Assembly: GCF_016412875.1 (NCBI RefSeq) | Contig: NZ_JAEKPD010000013.1 | Coordinates: 90,447 to 154,446, forward strand | Direction: 5' to 3' | DNA: 64,000 bases | Source of the DNA: Palleronia pontilimi | GTDB taxonomy: Bacteria; Pseudomonadota; Alphaproteobacteria; Rhodobacterales; Rhodobacteraceae | Shown here: in pieces, positions 56,248 through 64,000 of the stretch | Layout of the letters: each line of letters starts with the position of its first letter | Position numbering within the stretch: the first letter of the stretch is position 1 | The notes under the pieces: generated by a model | Told to the model about the DNA's origin: nothing | Databases searched by the model: none | What the model saw: the letters and a program-made list of their open reading frames with translations, nothing else | Position numbers and translations under genes: made by a program

Positions 56248-56964
56248 CTAGTCGGTATCGTCCCGCGGGGCGTCGGCCCGCTTGTCATCGCGCGGGCCGG
56301 TCAGCCCTGCCCCCCTGCGCAGCCGCGCGCGGGACTTGCGATAAAGCCGCTGGTTCTTCGCGATGAAGTCCGACAGGGCGTCGCCCAGCAGCCAGGTGGG
56401 GCTGCGCACCAGGTAAAGGTAGCCGGTCGCGCTGGCGATGGACGCGCCCACCGCGTCGATGATCAAATCGCCCATGGTGTCCACCAAGCCCGACTTCTGC
56501 ATGTTCAGCCCGAACGACAGGTCCATGACGAATTCGAAGATCTCCCACAGCGCACCGATGGTGATCGCCACACAGAAGGTGATGAAGGCCAGCGCACCGG
56601 GCGGCGCTGCGAAGCGGTCGCCCTCGAACAGCATCAGCACGAACAGAAAGCCGCTGAGACCGAAGCCCACCGCCGAGAACGCGTGCAGCCACAGGTCCCA
56701 CCACCAGACCCGTTCGTAGAAGTCGAACGCCTCGCCCAGGAAGATCGAGCCGATGAAGAACAGCGTCGTGGCGAAGAGGAACGGCACCGGCAGGGTCAGC
56801 GACAGGCGCGACGCCAGCAGCGGCGGTGTCAGCGACAGGCCCAGGGTCAGGAAGCTGACGAAGGCCAGCGACCAGCGCGCCAGCACCAGCGAGACGAGGC
56901 CGGTGAGCAGAAGAAGCGCCCAGATCGTCAGGATCGGTCGCCCGGTGTCGCGGATCAGGTGCAT
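56248..56964 (-). CDS. DUF2238/YjdF-like membrane protein
   Basis: 238 residues, six or seven helices. The family motifs are WWDLWLHAFSAVGFGLSG, ALWEIFEFVMD and VDTMGDLIIDAVGA, with conserved His, Glu and Asp inside the membrane. Function unknown. A basic Arg/Asp-rich tail of about 35 residues is cytoplasmic. It is divergent from the nuclease-like gene; no FNR-like box is seen. Confidence 0.82.
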   Translation of the reverse strand: MHLIRDTGRPILTIWALLLLTGLVSLVLARWSLAFVSFLTLGLSLTPPLLASRLSLTLPVPFLFATTLFFIGSIFLGEAFDFYERVWWWDLWLHAFSAVGFGLSGFLFVLMLFEGDRFAAPPGALAFITFCVAITIGALWEIFEFVMDLSFGLNMQKSGLVDTMGDLIIDAVGASIASATGYLYLVRSPTWLLGDALSDFIAKNQRLYRKSRARLRRGAGLTGPRDDKRADAPRDDTD

Positions 56965-57019
56965 GTCATGCCTCGTGCGCGGCGGTGTAAACGGAACGCT
57001 GCGTCCTTATATACCGCCC

Positions 57020-57724
57020 ATGCATCTTAACGCGATCCGCATCGCCAGTTACAACATCCGCAAGGCCCGCGGGCTTGACCAGAGGCGGCGGCCCGAGCGC
57101 ACGCTGGCCGTCATCAACGCGCTCGACGCGGATATCGTCGTGCTGCAAGAGGCCGACAGACGACTGGGCCGGCGGCCGCCCGCGCTGCCGCGCCGGATGA
57201 TCGAGGCCGAGACCGATTTCACGCTGGTCGAGCTTTCCGCCAACGGGACAAGCCTGGGCTGGCACGGCAACGCGGTGCTGGTGCGTGATCCGACCACGGT
57301 CGAGCGGACGCGGCGGGTGGACCTGCCAGGACTCGAGCCGCGCGGCGCGGTGCTGGTGGATTTCGCGATCGGTGACGGGCTGAGCGTCATCGGGGCGCAT
57401 CTGGGGCTGCGGCGGCGCGACCGGCTGGGCCAGCTGGCCGCGCTCGACCGGCTGGCCGCGCGACGTGGCCACACTGTCATCGCGGGCGACTTCAACGAGT
57501 GGTCCGAAGTGCGCGGCTTCGAGCCGCTGGCAGAGCGTTTCGTCACCCACGCGCCGGGGCTGAGCTTCCACGCCCGCCGCCCGGTCGCGGCCCTCGACCG
57601 CTTCGCCCTGAGTCGCGACCTGCGGCTGAAGAATGCGGGCGTCGCGCAGGACGCGCTTGCGCGCCGGGCATCGGATCACCTGCCGATCTGGTCCGACATC
57701 GCGCTGCCCGCCCGGACGGTCTGA
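57020..57724 (+). CDS. Endonuclease/exonuclease/phosphatase-family protein
   Basis: 234 residues. The EEP fold motifs are IASYNIRKARG, VVLQEADRR (Glu metal ligand), GAHLGL, HTVIAGDFNEW (Asp/Asn) and the final SDHLPIWSDI (Asp-His pair). It would cleave phosphodiester or phosphomonoester bonds, with unknown substrate. No Shine-Dalgarno site precedes ATG 57020, but TATATA lies 5-10 bases upstream, so transcription might start at or near the ATG (leaderless). That is a suggestion only. Confidence 0.85.
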   Translation: MHLNAIRIASYNIRKARGLDQRRRPERTLAVINALDADIVVLQEADRRLGRRPPALPRRMIEAETDFTLVELSANGTSLGWHGNAVLVRDPTTVERTRRVDLPGLEPRGAVLVDFAIGDGLSVIGAHLGLRRRDRLGQLAALDRLAARRGHTVIAGDFNEWSEVRGFEPLAERFVTHAPGLSFHARRPVAALDRFALSRDLRLKNAGVAQDALARRASDHLPIWSDIALPARTV

Positions 57725-57780
57725 CCGGCCAGCGGCGGCGGGTTGACGGGACTTCGGCCCATCCCTGTCAGGACCCTGAC

Positions 57781-57794
57781 TTGACCGGGATCAA
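57781..57794. promoter_or_regulatory. FNR/FixK-like box (TTGAC-CGGG-ATCAA), 9/10
   Basis: One mismatch, within a longer palindrome CTTGAC-CGGG-ATCAAG-like, 73 bases upstream of the Cu P-ATPase. Confidence 0.6.
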
Positions 57795-57866
57795 GGCCCC
57801 GCGGCGCCGGGTGGCCCAAGACCGATACCGAACGCAACGCGATGAGCATCGGCAAGGGGTGCGAAC

Positions 57867-60194
57867 ATGCGGCCAATGGACCACGCGAACGAAAAGGCTC
57901 CGGCGGACACCGCGACCGATCCGGTCTGCGGCATGAATGTCGATCGGGCGACCGCGCGTTACGAGGCGATCCACGACGGCGAGCGCCACGTCTTCTGCTC
58001 GGCCGCCTGTCGCGACAAGTTCAAGGCTGCGCCCGAGCAATACCTGGGCGGCCGCCCGCCGCCAGACACCCGGCCCGAAGCCACGCGCTACACCTGCCCC
58101 ATGCATCCCGAGATCGTGCGCGACGCCCCCGGCGACTGCCCGATCTGCGGCATGGCGCTGGAACCGATGATGGTGACGGCCGAAAGCGGCCCCAACCCCG
58201 AGCTTGCCGATCTGCGCCGCCGCCTGCGCATCACCGCCCCGCTGGCCGCCATCGTCTTCGGGCTGGAGATGGGCACCCATCTGGGCCTGCCCTTCGACGC
58301 CTGGATCGGCCCCCGCAATTTCGCGGTGCTGCAATTCGCGTTGGCGACGCCGGTGATGATCTTCACCTGGCCGTTCTTCCGGCGCGGCTGGGCGTCGGTG
58401 CGCAACCGCACGCCGAACATGTGGACGCTGATCTCGCTTGGGACGCTGGCGGCCTATGCCTTCAGCGTCGTGTCGATGCTGGCGCCCGGCCTGTTTCCCG
58501 CGGCACTGCGCGGGGCGGACGGGCTTCCGCCCGTCTATTTCGAGGCCGCGGCGGTGATCCTGGTGCTGGTCCTTGCGGGCCAGATCATGGAACTGGTGGC
58601 GCGCGCGCGGACCGGCGACGCCGTGCGGGCTTTGCTGGACCTCGCGCCGAAAACGGCGCGGCGCGTCACGCCGGACGGCGAAGAGGATGTCGAGCTTGCG
58701 CAGGTGCGCCGCCACGACCAGCTGCGCGTGCGCCCCGGCGAAAGCGTGCCCGTGGACGGGGTCGTGCTGTCCGGCCGCTCGTCGGTGGATGAAAGCATGA
58801 TCACGGGCGAGCCGATCCCGGTCGAGAAGACCGAAGGCGACCGGGTGACCGGGGGCACGTTGAACCGGACGGGCGGCTTCGTGATGGAAGCCCAGGCCGT
58901 GGGCGCCGAGACGACGCTGGCGCGCATCGTCCAGATGGTCAGCCGCGCCCAGCGCAGCCGCGCGCCGATCCAGGGCCTGGCCGACCGGGTGGCCAGTTTC
59001 TTCGTGCCCGCCGTGGTCGCCGTGTCCATCGCGGCCTTCGTGGCGTGGCTGGCCTTCGGCCCGGACGCGTCGCTGGGCTTCGCCGTGGCGGCCGCGGTGA
59101 GCGTGCTGATCATCGCCTGCCCCTGCGCGCTGGGTCTTGCGACGCCCATTTCCATCATGGTGGCGACGGGCCGCGGCGCGCAGGCGGGCGTGCTGATCCG
59201 CGACGCCGAGGCACTGGAGCGGTTCGCCGAATGCGACGTGCTGGTGGTCGACAAGACCGGCACCCTGACCGAGGGGCGCCCGGTCCTGACCGACGTGGTG
59301 CCCGCCGGGGATATGTCGCGGGATCGGCTGCTGGGGCTTGCCGCGGCGCTGGAAAAGGGCTCGGAACATCCGCTGGCCGAGGCGATCGTCGCGGGCGCGG
59401 GCGACGTCCCCCGAAGCGAGGTCACGGATTTCGACGCGGTCACCGGCAAGGGCGTCCTGGGCCGCGTGGATGGCGCGCGGGTGGCGTTCGGAAACCGGGC
59501 GATGATGCTGGACGAAGGCATCGCGCTCGGCGCGCTGGCCGACAGGGCCGACGCGCTGGAAGGCGACGGCAAGACCGCCATGTTCCTGGCCGTGGACGGA
59601 TCGGCAGCGGGGCTGATCGCGGTGTCGGACCGGCTGAAGGCGACCACGGCCGACGCGATCCGCGCGCTGCGCAAGACGGGACTGCAGATCGTCATGGCCA
59701 CCGGCGACAGCGAACGCACGGCGCGCGCAGTTGCGCGCGAGTTGGACATCGACGAGCTGCGCAGCGGCGTCAGCCCCGAGGACAAGGGCGCGCTGGTCAC
59801 CGAGCTGCAGGGCCGCGAGCACGTCGTCGCGATGGTGGGCGACGGCGTGAACGACGCGCCTGCCCTGGCCCTGGCGGATGTGGGCATCGCCATGGGCACC
59901 GGCGCGGATGTCGCCATGGAAAGCGCCGGGATCACGCTGGTGAAGGGGGACCTGACCGGGATCGTGCGCGCCCGCCGCCTGTCCCGCGCCACCATGCGCA
60001 ACATCCGCGAAAACCTGGCCTTCGCCTTCGGCTACAACGCCTTGGGCGTTCCGATCGCGGCCGGGATCCTCTACCCGATCTTCGGGCTGCTGCTGTCGCC
60101 GATGATCGCAGCCCTCGCCATGAGCCTGTCATCGGTGTCGGTGATCGCCAACGCCCTTCGCTTGCGCCGCGTCCGGTTGGACCCCCGCCACTGA
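57867..60194 (+). CDS. Copper-type P1B ATPase with YHS and heavy-metal-binding N-terminal domains
   Basis: 775 residues. A YHS domain (about 15-62, DPVCGMNVD then [10 protein letters not shown]) is followed by a heavy-metal-binding segment (YTCPMHPE...CPICGM, about 75-98). Eight membrane helices include the metal-site C418-P-C420 ([11 protein letters not shown]). The phospho-site is D462 (DKTGTLTEG), with HP motif SEHPLAEA and [20 protein letters not shown]. This is the CopA/FixI-like family; FixI-type pumps deliver copper to high-affinity oxidases in low oxygen. It is the last intact gene before the degraded tract. Confidence 0.93.
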   Translation: MRPMDHANEKAPADTATDPVCGMNVDRATARYEAIHDGERHVFCSAACRDKFKAAPEQYLGGRPPPDTRPEATRYTCPMHPEIVRDAPGDCPICGMALEPMMVTAESGPNPELADLRRRLRITAPLAAIVFGLEMGTHLGLPFDAWIGPRNFAVLQFALATPVMIFTWPFFRRGWASVRNRTPNMWTLISLGTLAAYAFSVVSMLAPGLFPAALRGADGLPPVYFEAAAVILVLVLAGQIMELVARARTGDAVRALLDLAPKTARRVTPDGEEDVELAQVRRHDQLRVRPGESVPVDGVVLSGRSSVDESMITGEPIPVEKTEGDRVTGGTLNRTGGFVMEAQAVGAETTLARIVQMVSRAQRSRAPIQGLADRVASFFVPAVVAVSIAAFVAWLAFGPDASLGFAVAAAVSVLIIACPCALGLATPISIMVATGRGAQAGVLIRDAEALERFAECDVLVVDKTGTLTEGRPVLTDVVPAGDMSRDRLLGLAAALEKGSEHPLAEAIVAGAGDVPRSEVTDFDAVTGKGVLGRVDGARVAFGNRAMMLDEGIALGALADRADALEGDGKTAMFLAVDGSAAGLIAVSDRLKATTADAIRALRKTGLQIVMATGDSERTARAVARELDIDELRSGVSPEDKGALVTELQGREHVVAMVGDGVNDAPALALADVGIAMGTGADVAMESAGITLVKGDLTGIVRARRLSRATMRNIRENLAFAFGYNALGVPIAAGILYPIFGLLLSPMIAALAMSLSSVSVIANALRLRRVRLDPRH

Positions 60195-60516
60195 GAGGTC
60201 GATATCGATGCGGCGCGCGGCGTCGGCAACATCCATCCACGCGGGTCGCACCACTGCCGACGGGCCACCGGGCATCGGCAGAAAATGCGAGGAAGGAACA
60301 AATCTGACGTCGAGGCTTTCGCATGCGCCGGATCTCGAGTCCGGGAATTCATTGGAATTCCTGCGCCGCCTTTTCGGACTCCAAGTCACGTTCCGACCCC
60401 CGCAATTTGCGCTGTGACCTGCTCGGTTTTGGTCCCGCATTCCTAGCGAAAGTAGCGCGGCCTTGCGCTCTGCTCCCCAACGCGCCCTTGGTCTTTATCG
60501 GGTTTCCGCCCTTCGA
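60195..60516. other. 322-base interval without a gene
   Basis: No credible coding frame or RNA gene. It holds a small perfect inverted repeat GGAATTC-ATTG-GAATTCC at 60344-60361. It marks the change from the compact GC-rich island to the degraded tract on the right. Confidence 0.5.
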
Positions 60517-60960
60517 TCAGGTGCACGGGCTGGTGTCGTGCAGTGATTTCATCAGTTCCGCCGGGACTTTGTGCCCGATCGCGCTGTGCGGCCGTTCTTC
60601 GGTGTAGTCTCTACCGTTGCCCGTCAGGCGATTGCGACGCAAGCGGCCGAGAGGGGCCAAGCCTCCAATTTTTCGGCCGTATCTTCAAGGTTCATGAACC
60701 AATGGCGGTTCAGGCATTCCGTCCGAAGCGCCCATTGAAGGCCCCGATGAAGGCATTGTCGGCTGGCCTTCCGGTCGCAAGACGTCGAGTGTGACACCGC
60801 GCTGATAGGCCCAGAGATCCATGTCGCGCGAGATGAACGCGCTGCCCTGGTCGACCCGGATCGTCTTCGGGTAGCCGAATCGAACCCGGGTCTGGAAAAT
60901 CTCCCTGATACGCTGTTCCAGCGCGGCCTGGCCGGGCCGACGAGACGTCTAGCGGTGGGG
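60517..60960 (-). pseudogene. IS3-family transposase OrfB fragment
   Basis: Successive frames on the minus strand read IRVDQGSAFISRDMDLWAYQ and RGVTLDVLRP, then DNAFIGAFNGRF, then LNRHWFMNLEDTAEKLEAW, then YTEERPHSAIGHKVPAELM. Together these are the C-terminal integrase core of an IS3 OrfB, including the final DDE-region. At least two frameshifts separate them, and the join TRVRFGY to PKTIRVDQG suggests an internal deletion of the first half. Confidence 0.75.
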
Positions 60961-61024
60961 TTTGGGATCAAACCGGATCACCGCGCAAGCACGGCGGATC
61001 GACACTCGCTGCCCGGCAGGCGCT

Positions 61025-61474
61025 GCTCGCAGCTATGAGAGGGCGCCAATTCGCCCGCATCTCATCGACCAGCATCCTCTACCGGGCAGGGTTGCCATTG
61101 CTGCGCCATTGGTCCGAGCCGCAATGGCGACGAGCTTTCGCTTGATGACGTCCGCTTGCCATTGTCCTCGGACCAATGGCGGACAAAGGCTCGCCAGATC
61201 CTTGTCGAGCGATAGGTCCGCGACGACCTTCTTCGGCCGCGCATTCTCCTGCTCGGGTTCTTGCAGGCGCTTCATCTCGGACGGCATCAGAACCGCAGAC
61301 TAGTTTGGCGGGAAAACTGTCCACTGGACGCTTTTATTATCCGCCTGCACTCCCATTGAAGAATGTTGCCGAACTGATCCCAGCCTTGCGGCAGATCTCA
61401 ACCACGGGCGTTCCATCCTCCGCCCGCTTGATCCTAAACGCCTTCTGAGCGTCCGTGACCTTCGCTGATTTCAT
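61025..61474 (-). pseudogene. IS3-family OrfA fragment
   Basis: Reads MKSAKVTDAQKAFRIKRAED and then GTPVVEICRKAGISSATFFN from 61474, the HTH of an IS3 OrfA. It then hits stops and a frameshift before PSEMKRLQEPEQENARPKKV, the leucine-zipper part, and VADLSLDKDLASL. Clearly inactive. Confidence 0.7.
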
Positions 61475-61620
61475 GCGTTTCCGCTTCTCTCCCAGCCAGG
61501 GATCCAATGCGAAAAACTCTAACCAAAATCGGGGGCGTTTTCGGGGAGCACATCATTCGTGCAGGTGTGCAGGATCGAGATACTGCTGAGTGTGAGCTAT
61601 GCGGACAGAGCAGACTTCGG

Positions 61621-62517
61621 TCACGACTGAGACTTACTCTGAGCCGCTTCGCGTCTCCGTATGGCTTCCAGCATCAGGTACGCGTTGTGCTTAATCTGTT
61701 GCGACGGCTCCTTTACTAACTTCCCAGCCCGAACAACCTTCCTCATCTCTGGGTAAACAACACCCCATTTCGACGGTCCAAAGAAGTTTACTGCCAATGC
61801 TCGATTTAGATCTGGCTCAGACAATTCTGCGCTACCCATAATTTTTGCGAAAAGCTCGCCGTCCGCACGGTCAATTGTGAGAATTGCCCCGCGTGACTTT
61901 TCCTCAAGCCACTGGCGAAGATCGGGAAGATGTCCTAGGAGACAGAGGTGCGCTGCTATCTTTCGAAACGCTCGAAATTCCTCCATACCCGCGCCTTGAA
62001 CAACTGCTCGGCGCAAAATCGAGTCAATTCGAGAAACCTGATCCCCGGACAATTCAGATTGCTGCAACCTCCTGATCAGATGTCGCTTTACGTATCCAGA
62101 CCTAAACAGCATTACATCTGCCTCAAGAAAAGTGATGGCGAACTCAATCAAGTCTGCTCGAGGTTCTGGCCATCCCGGTTGCGCGATATCTGCCGCGAAG
62201 TTCATGAGGTCTGACGGAAGCCAATGCCAGTCATCAGGTAGTTTGCCGGTGTACGGAGGAACTCGTGAATACTCCTTTAAGGCGGATTTCCAAGGCAGAT
62301 AGCTGCAAGGACGACCTTCAGATTTCACGGTTCGACCAACGTGTTCTACGAGTTTTGTGAAGTCAGTGACTTTTCTGGGAGCTAGTCTTGCTGCACGGGC
62401 CTCACGATCTGCGTCGTTCCGGAGCAACGCATGTTCATTGATTGCGCGGATTGCGCGGATTGCGCGTATGCCAAATGGATCAGGAAAATCAATCAGAGTT
62501 TGCTTCCTTTGCACCAA
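61621..62517 (-). CDS. Hypothetical protein of lower GC, possibly acquired
   Basis: 298 residues, not recognised. Mostly helical and basic, with PCSYLPWKSALKEYSRVPPY and a middle region LIEFAITFLEADVMLFRSGYVKRHLIRRL. Near the N terminus a 9-base tandem repeat (62441-62467) encodes a triple Arg-Ala-Ile. Base use is clearly less GC-rich than the island, and it lies beside the IS3 remnant, so recent transfer is likely. No ribosome site is obvious before the start at 62517. Confidence 0.55.
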   Translation of the reverse strand: MVQRKQTLIDFPDPFGIRAIRAIRAINEHALLRNDADREARAARLAPRKVTDFTKLVEHVGRTVKSEGRPCSYLPWKSALKEYSRVPPYTGKLPDDWHWLPSDLMNFAADIAQPGWPEPRADLIEFAITFLEADVMLFRSGYVKRHLIRRLQQSELSGDQVSRIDSILRRAVVQGAGMEEFRAFRKIAAHLCLLGHLPDLRQWLEEKSRGAILTIDRADGELFAKIMGSAELSEPDLNRALAVNFFGPSKWGVVYPEMRKVVRAGKLVKEPSQQIKHNAYLMLEAIRRREAAQSKSQS

Positions 62518-62691
62518 TTTACCGTGCTAAGTCTCGCGCGGTAGAGAGAAGAGAGCAAGTCCATTTGGGCTCTTAGGAGACCTTCGCCGCATGATCCAAG
62601 AACGCACGGTCTCAGCAGAGTTGGCCTTCGCTGCATCTCGCACGAACTGATCAGGCGCCGGACGAAGCAGCCGTTCGGATCGATTGCGCAC

Positions 62692-63225
62692 TCATTCCTG
62701 GCTACAATTTTCTACCGTTGAAAAAGAACGGATAGTATGAATGCCAGAGGCATCGAGCATTTGAGATTTTTCACGCAAGATGGTGTCTAAAAAATTCGGA
62801 ATCTTCTTCAAGTCAACTTCAGAAATCTCTGCGCCGTCAAGAACCTCTTTCGCCAGATTGCGGATAGATCCGGAGGCAATCGCATCTCGTCCTTTTAAAT
62901 GATAGTCTTCCGAATCCGATATGTTCCAGAAAATTGAAACATTGACTTCACATCCATCCTCCCGGAATGAGCCTCTAACGTCCTAACGTCTCTCGAAGAG
63001 AGTGTTTTCAATCACATAGGTTTCAAAATACGGAATACAGGTTTGAAGCCCCGGCCCAACCTTTCGCTGAATATTTCCAGCCCTGTCGAAAATGAGAGCT
63101 TCGCTCTCTGGTCGGACCGAAAATAATCCACAACGTGTGACAGATGTCTGGGCCGCGGAAAGCGTTGGGGCAACGATTGCCAAAAGTACGACCAAAAAAA
63201 GCGCAAGTTCCGCTTCCTCCGTCAA
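62692..63225 (-). pseudogene. SPFH/HflC-like gene interrupted by an in-frame amber codon
   Basis: The frame from TTG 63225 runs 80 codons to TAG at 62983-62985, then stays open in the same frame for about 97 more codons to a stop at 62692. The first part has a signal-like hydrophobic segment (ALFLVVLLAIVAPTLSA), then EALIFDRAGNIQRKVGPGLQ and IPYFETY. The second has EVNVSIFWNISDSEDYHLKG and LDTILREKSQMLDASGI. Joined, the order matches the start of an SPFH/band-7 domain (compare HflC: PGLHFKIPFIETV, then WRISD). The 8-base unit CTAACGTC is present twice in tandem at 62975-62990, over the stop. A truncated 80-residue product is the alternative. Confidence 0.5.
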
Positions 63226-63751
63226 AATTGTATGATGCTCCGATACTGCTCCTCATCCCTTATGGCAAGACAGTCGGGAAACCGAGTGGCTCAGCCATTG
63301 TCCGCCTGCTAGCTGTTCCACTCGCCTGCGGGACAGTTCACGCTTCGGGCTCCAAGCAGACCTGCGGCAGTGCGGCATCAAACATTATGCCGAGCGAGCG
63401 GGCGACGTCGTCGGCTGTCCCAAGCTGTCATTCGACGGCGAAGCGGCATGCTGCGGTGCGGCCCGCATTCCGGACGTTCGCGGCGGGTGCAAAACCAGAA
63501 GTGTGTCGTCGCAACTCCGACCGGCCTCTGTTGTCTTACGGATTTCGGAATTGCGACAAGAGGTTATGCTTACCCGACTTCACAATGCGCCACCGGCATC
63601 GCTCGCGCCGGGACCGGATACGTGGTAAAGAAAATGCGATCAGGCAGAGATCTTTGGCGCCACCCCCTACCCTGGGAAAGCGCTTGGTTGTTGCTGGGCA
63701 GCCTTGATCTTGCGGCACCTGCATGTTTCGAACGCAGCGCACGGCAGGCGC
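63226..63751. other. 526-base interval without a recognisable gene
   Basis: Several overlapping open frames exist on both strands, but none shows a domain, a ribosome site or the codon bias of the island. Treated as degraded sequence. Confidence 0.4.
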
Positions 63752-64000
63752 TCAAGGACGGTCTCCGAGATCATCTTCCTTGCCCCCAAGCGTGCAGTAG
63801 ACAGGCGCATACTTCTCAAACAGCTTCAGTTCATCCTCGATGTTCTCGAAACGCGGGCGGCCCTTGGCACGACAAAATCCCGATACTCGGCGTATAGCGC
63901 GCGGATCGAAACCTTCTGCCTGGTTTCGGCGATGAGCATGTAGTCAACGAAGTCATCTACCCATCCGCGAGATTTCACGGCGGACCGGGCTGTCTCGCAA
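63752..64000 (-). pseudogene. Frameshifted fragment, possibly of a DUF262-like gene, running off the window edge
   Basis: From the right edge the minus strand reads SRGWVDDFVDYMLIAETRQK and VSIRALYAEYRDFV in one frame, then, after a shift near 63860, KGRPRFENIEDELKLFEKYA and PVYCTLGGKEDDLGDR in another. The two halves read as one protein broken by a frameshift. The style recalls DUF262/GmrSD-like restriction proteins, but this is a weak match from memory. Confidence 0.35.

Larger units (their letters stand above)
60517..61474 (-). mobile_element. Degenerate IS3-family insertion sequence remnant
   Basis: The minus strand carries remains of an IS3-type orfA (start near 61474) followed by orfB (ending near 60517), both broken by frameshifts and stops. 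The orfB part is shortened internally, so no active transposase can be made. Terminal inverted repeats were not located. Confidence 0.75.

Noticed and set aside
56115..56366. An 84-codon frame whose ATG overlaps the stop of the Usp-like gene
   Set aside because: It runs antisense into the DUF2238 gene and its composition looks non-coding, despite the ATGA overlap.
60344..60361. Inverted repeat GGAATTC-ATTG-GAATTCC as a terminator
   Set aside because: No run of T follows, and it is about 150 bases beyond the gene end; it may be chance.

Overview
The window is about 64 kb of very GC-rich, densely packed bacterial chromosome. ExoD, a class I PHA synthase with a phasin, an Mla/MCE lipid-transport operon with a STAS-MlaE, a FixL-type haem-PAS kinase and a FixK-like Crp/Fnr regulator together point to an alphaproteobacterium, probably Rhodobacterales-like. 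The species cannot be named from the sequence. No rRNA, tRNA or CRISPR was seen.

Layout. (1) 22-5763, minus strand: six genes of unknown role that end in a subtilisin-like protease fused to a phage-tail-lysozyme-like domain. A SARP/BTAD-type regulator (5985-6848) is divergent. (2) 6871-10659: CPBP membrane protease and a Ca2+-type P-ATPase. (3) 10673-14946: Mla-type lipid transporter. (4) 15198-23712: ExoD, small membrane proteins, a flavodoxin plus ABC efflux operon, phasin, and an APH/P-loop kinase fusion. (5) 23702-28030: CBS-domain site-2 protease, FixL-like haem-PAS hybrid kinase, OmpR-type regulator, FixK-like regulator. (6) 28042-37363: DUF3775, DUF2267, bactofilin-like membrane protein, Hsp20, UspA, DUF4342, PHA synthase, MacAB-like efflux. 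(7) 37371-44089: HPF with a cold-shock domain, then a seven-gene operon with a Tat-signal thiamine-dependent E1 alpha, E1 beta, a zinc ribbon, two c-type cytochromes, MBOAT and SGNH. (8) 44517-60194: glutamine amidotransferase, ATP-grasp protein, pentahaem cytochrome, a phosphoribosyltransferase/hydrolase/erythromycin-esterase fusion, ferric-reductase-like flavoprotein, Lon-like protease, Usp-like protein, DUF2238, nuclease and a Cu P-ATPase. (9) 60195-64000: lower-GC, degraded tract with an IS3-family remnant and broken genes.

How it fits together. At least fifteen FNR/FixK-type palindromes (TTGAT-N4-ATCAA, four of them perfect) lie in promoters between 7.8 and 57.8 kb. The same stretch encodes a predicted haem oxygen sensor and a Crp/Fnr protein whose recognition helix has the E-x-x-S-R pattern that reads such sites. 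The gene set closely parallels the Mycobacterium tuberculosis DosR dormancy regulon: Hsp20, Usp, Ca-type P-ATPase, M50-CBS protease, APH/P-loop kinase, phosphoribosyltransferase fused to hydrolase or erythromycin esterase, HPF-type ribosome factor and storage polymer. I read the region as a hypoxia/dormancy island built on a different regulatory chassis. Its most novel parts are the apparently exported 2-oxoacid-dehydrogenase-like E1 with cytochromes c, and the triple fusion enzyme.
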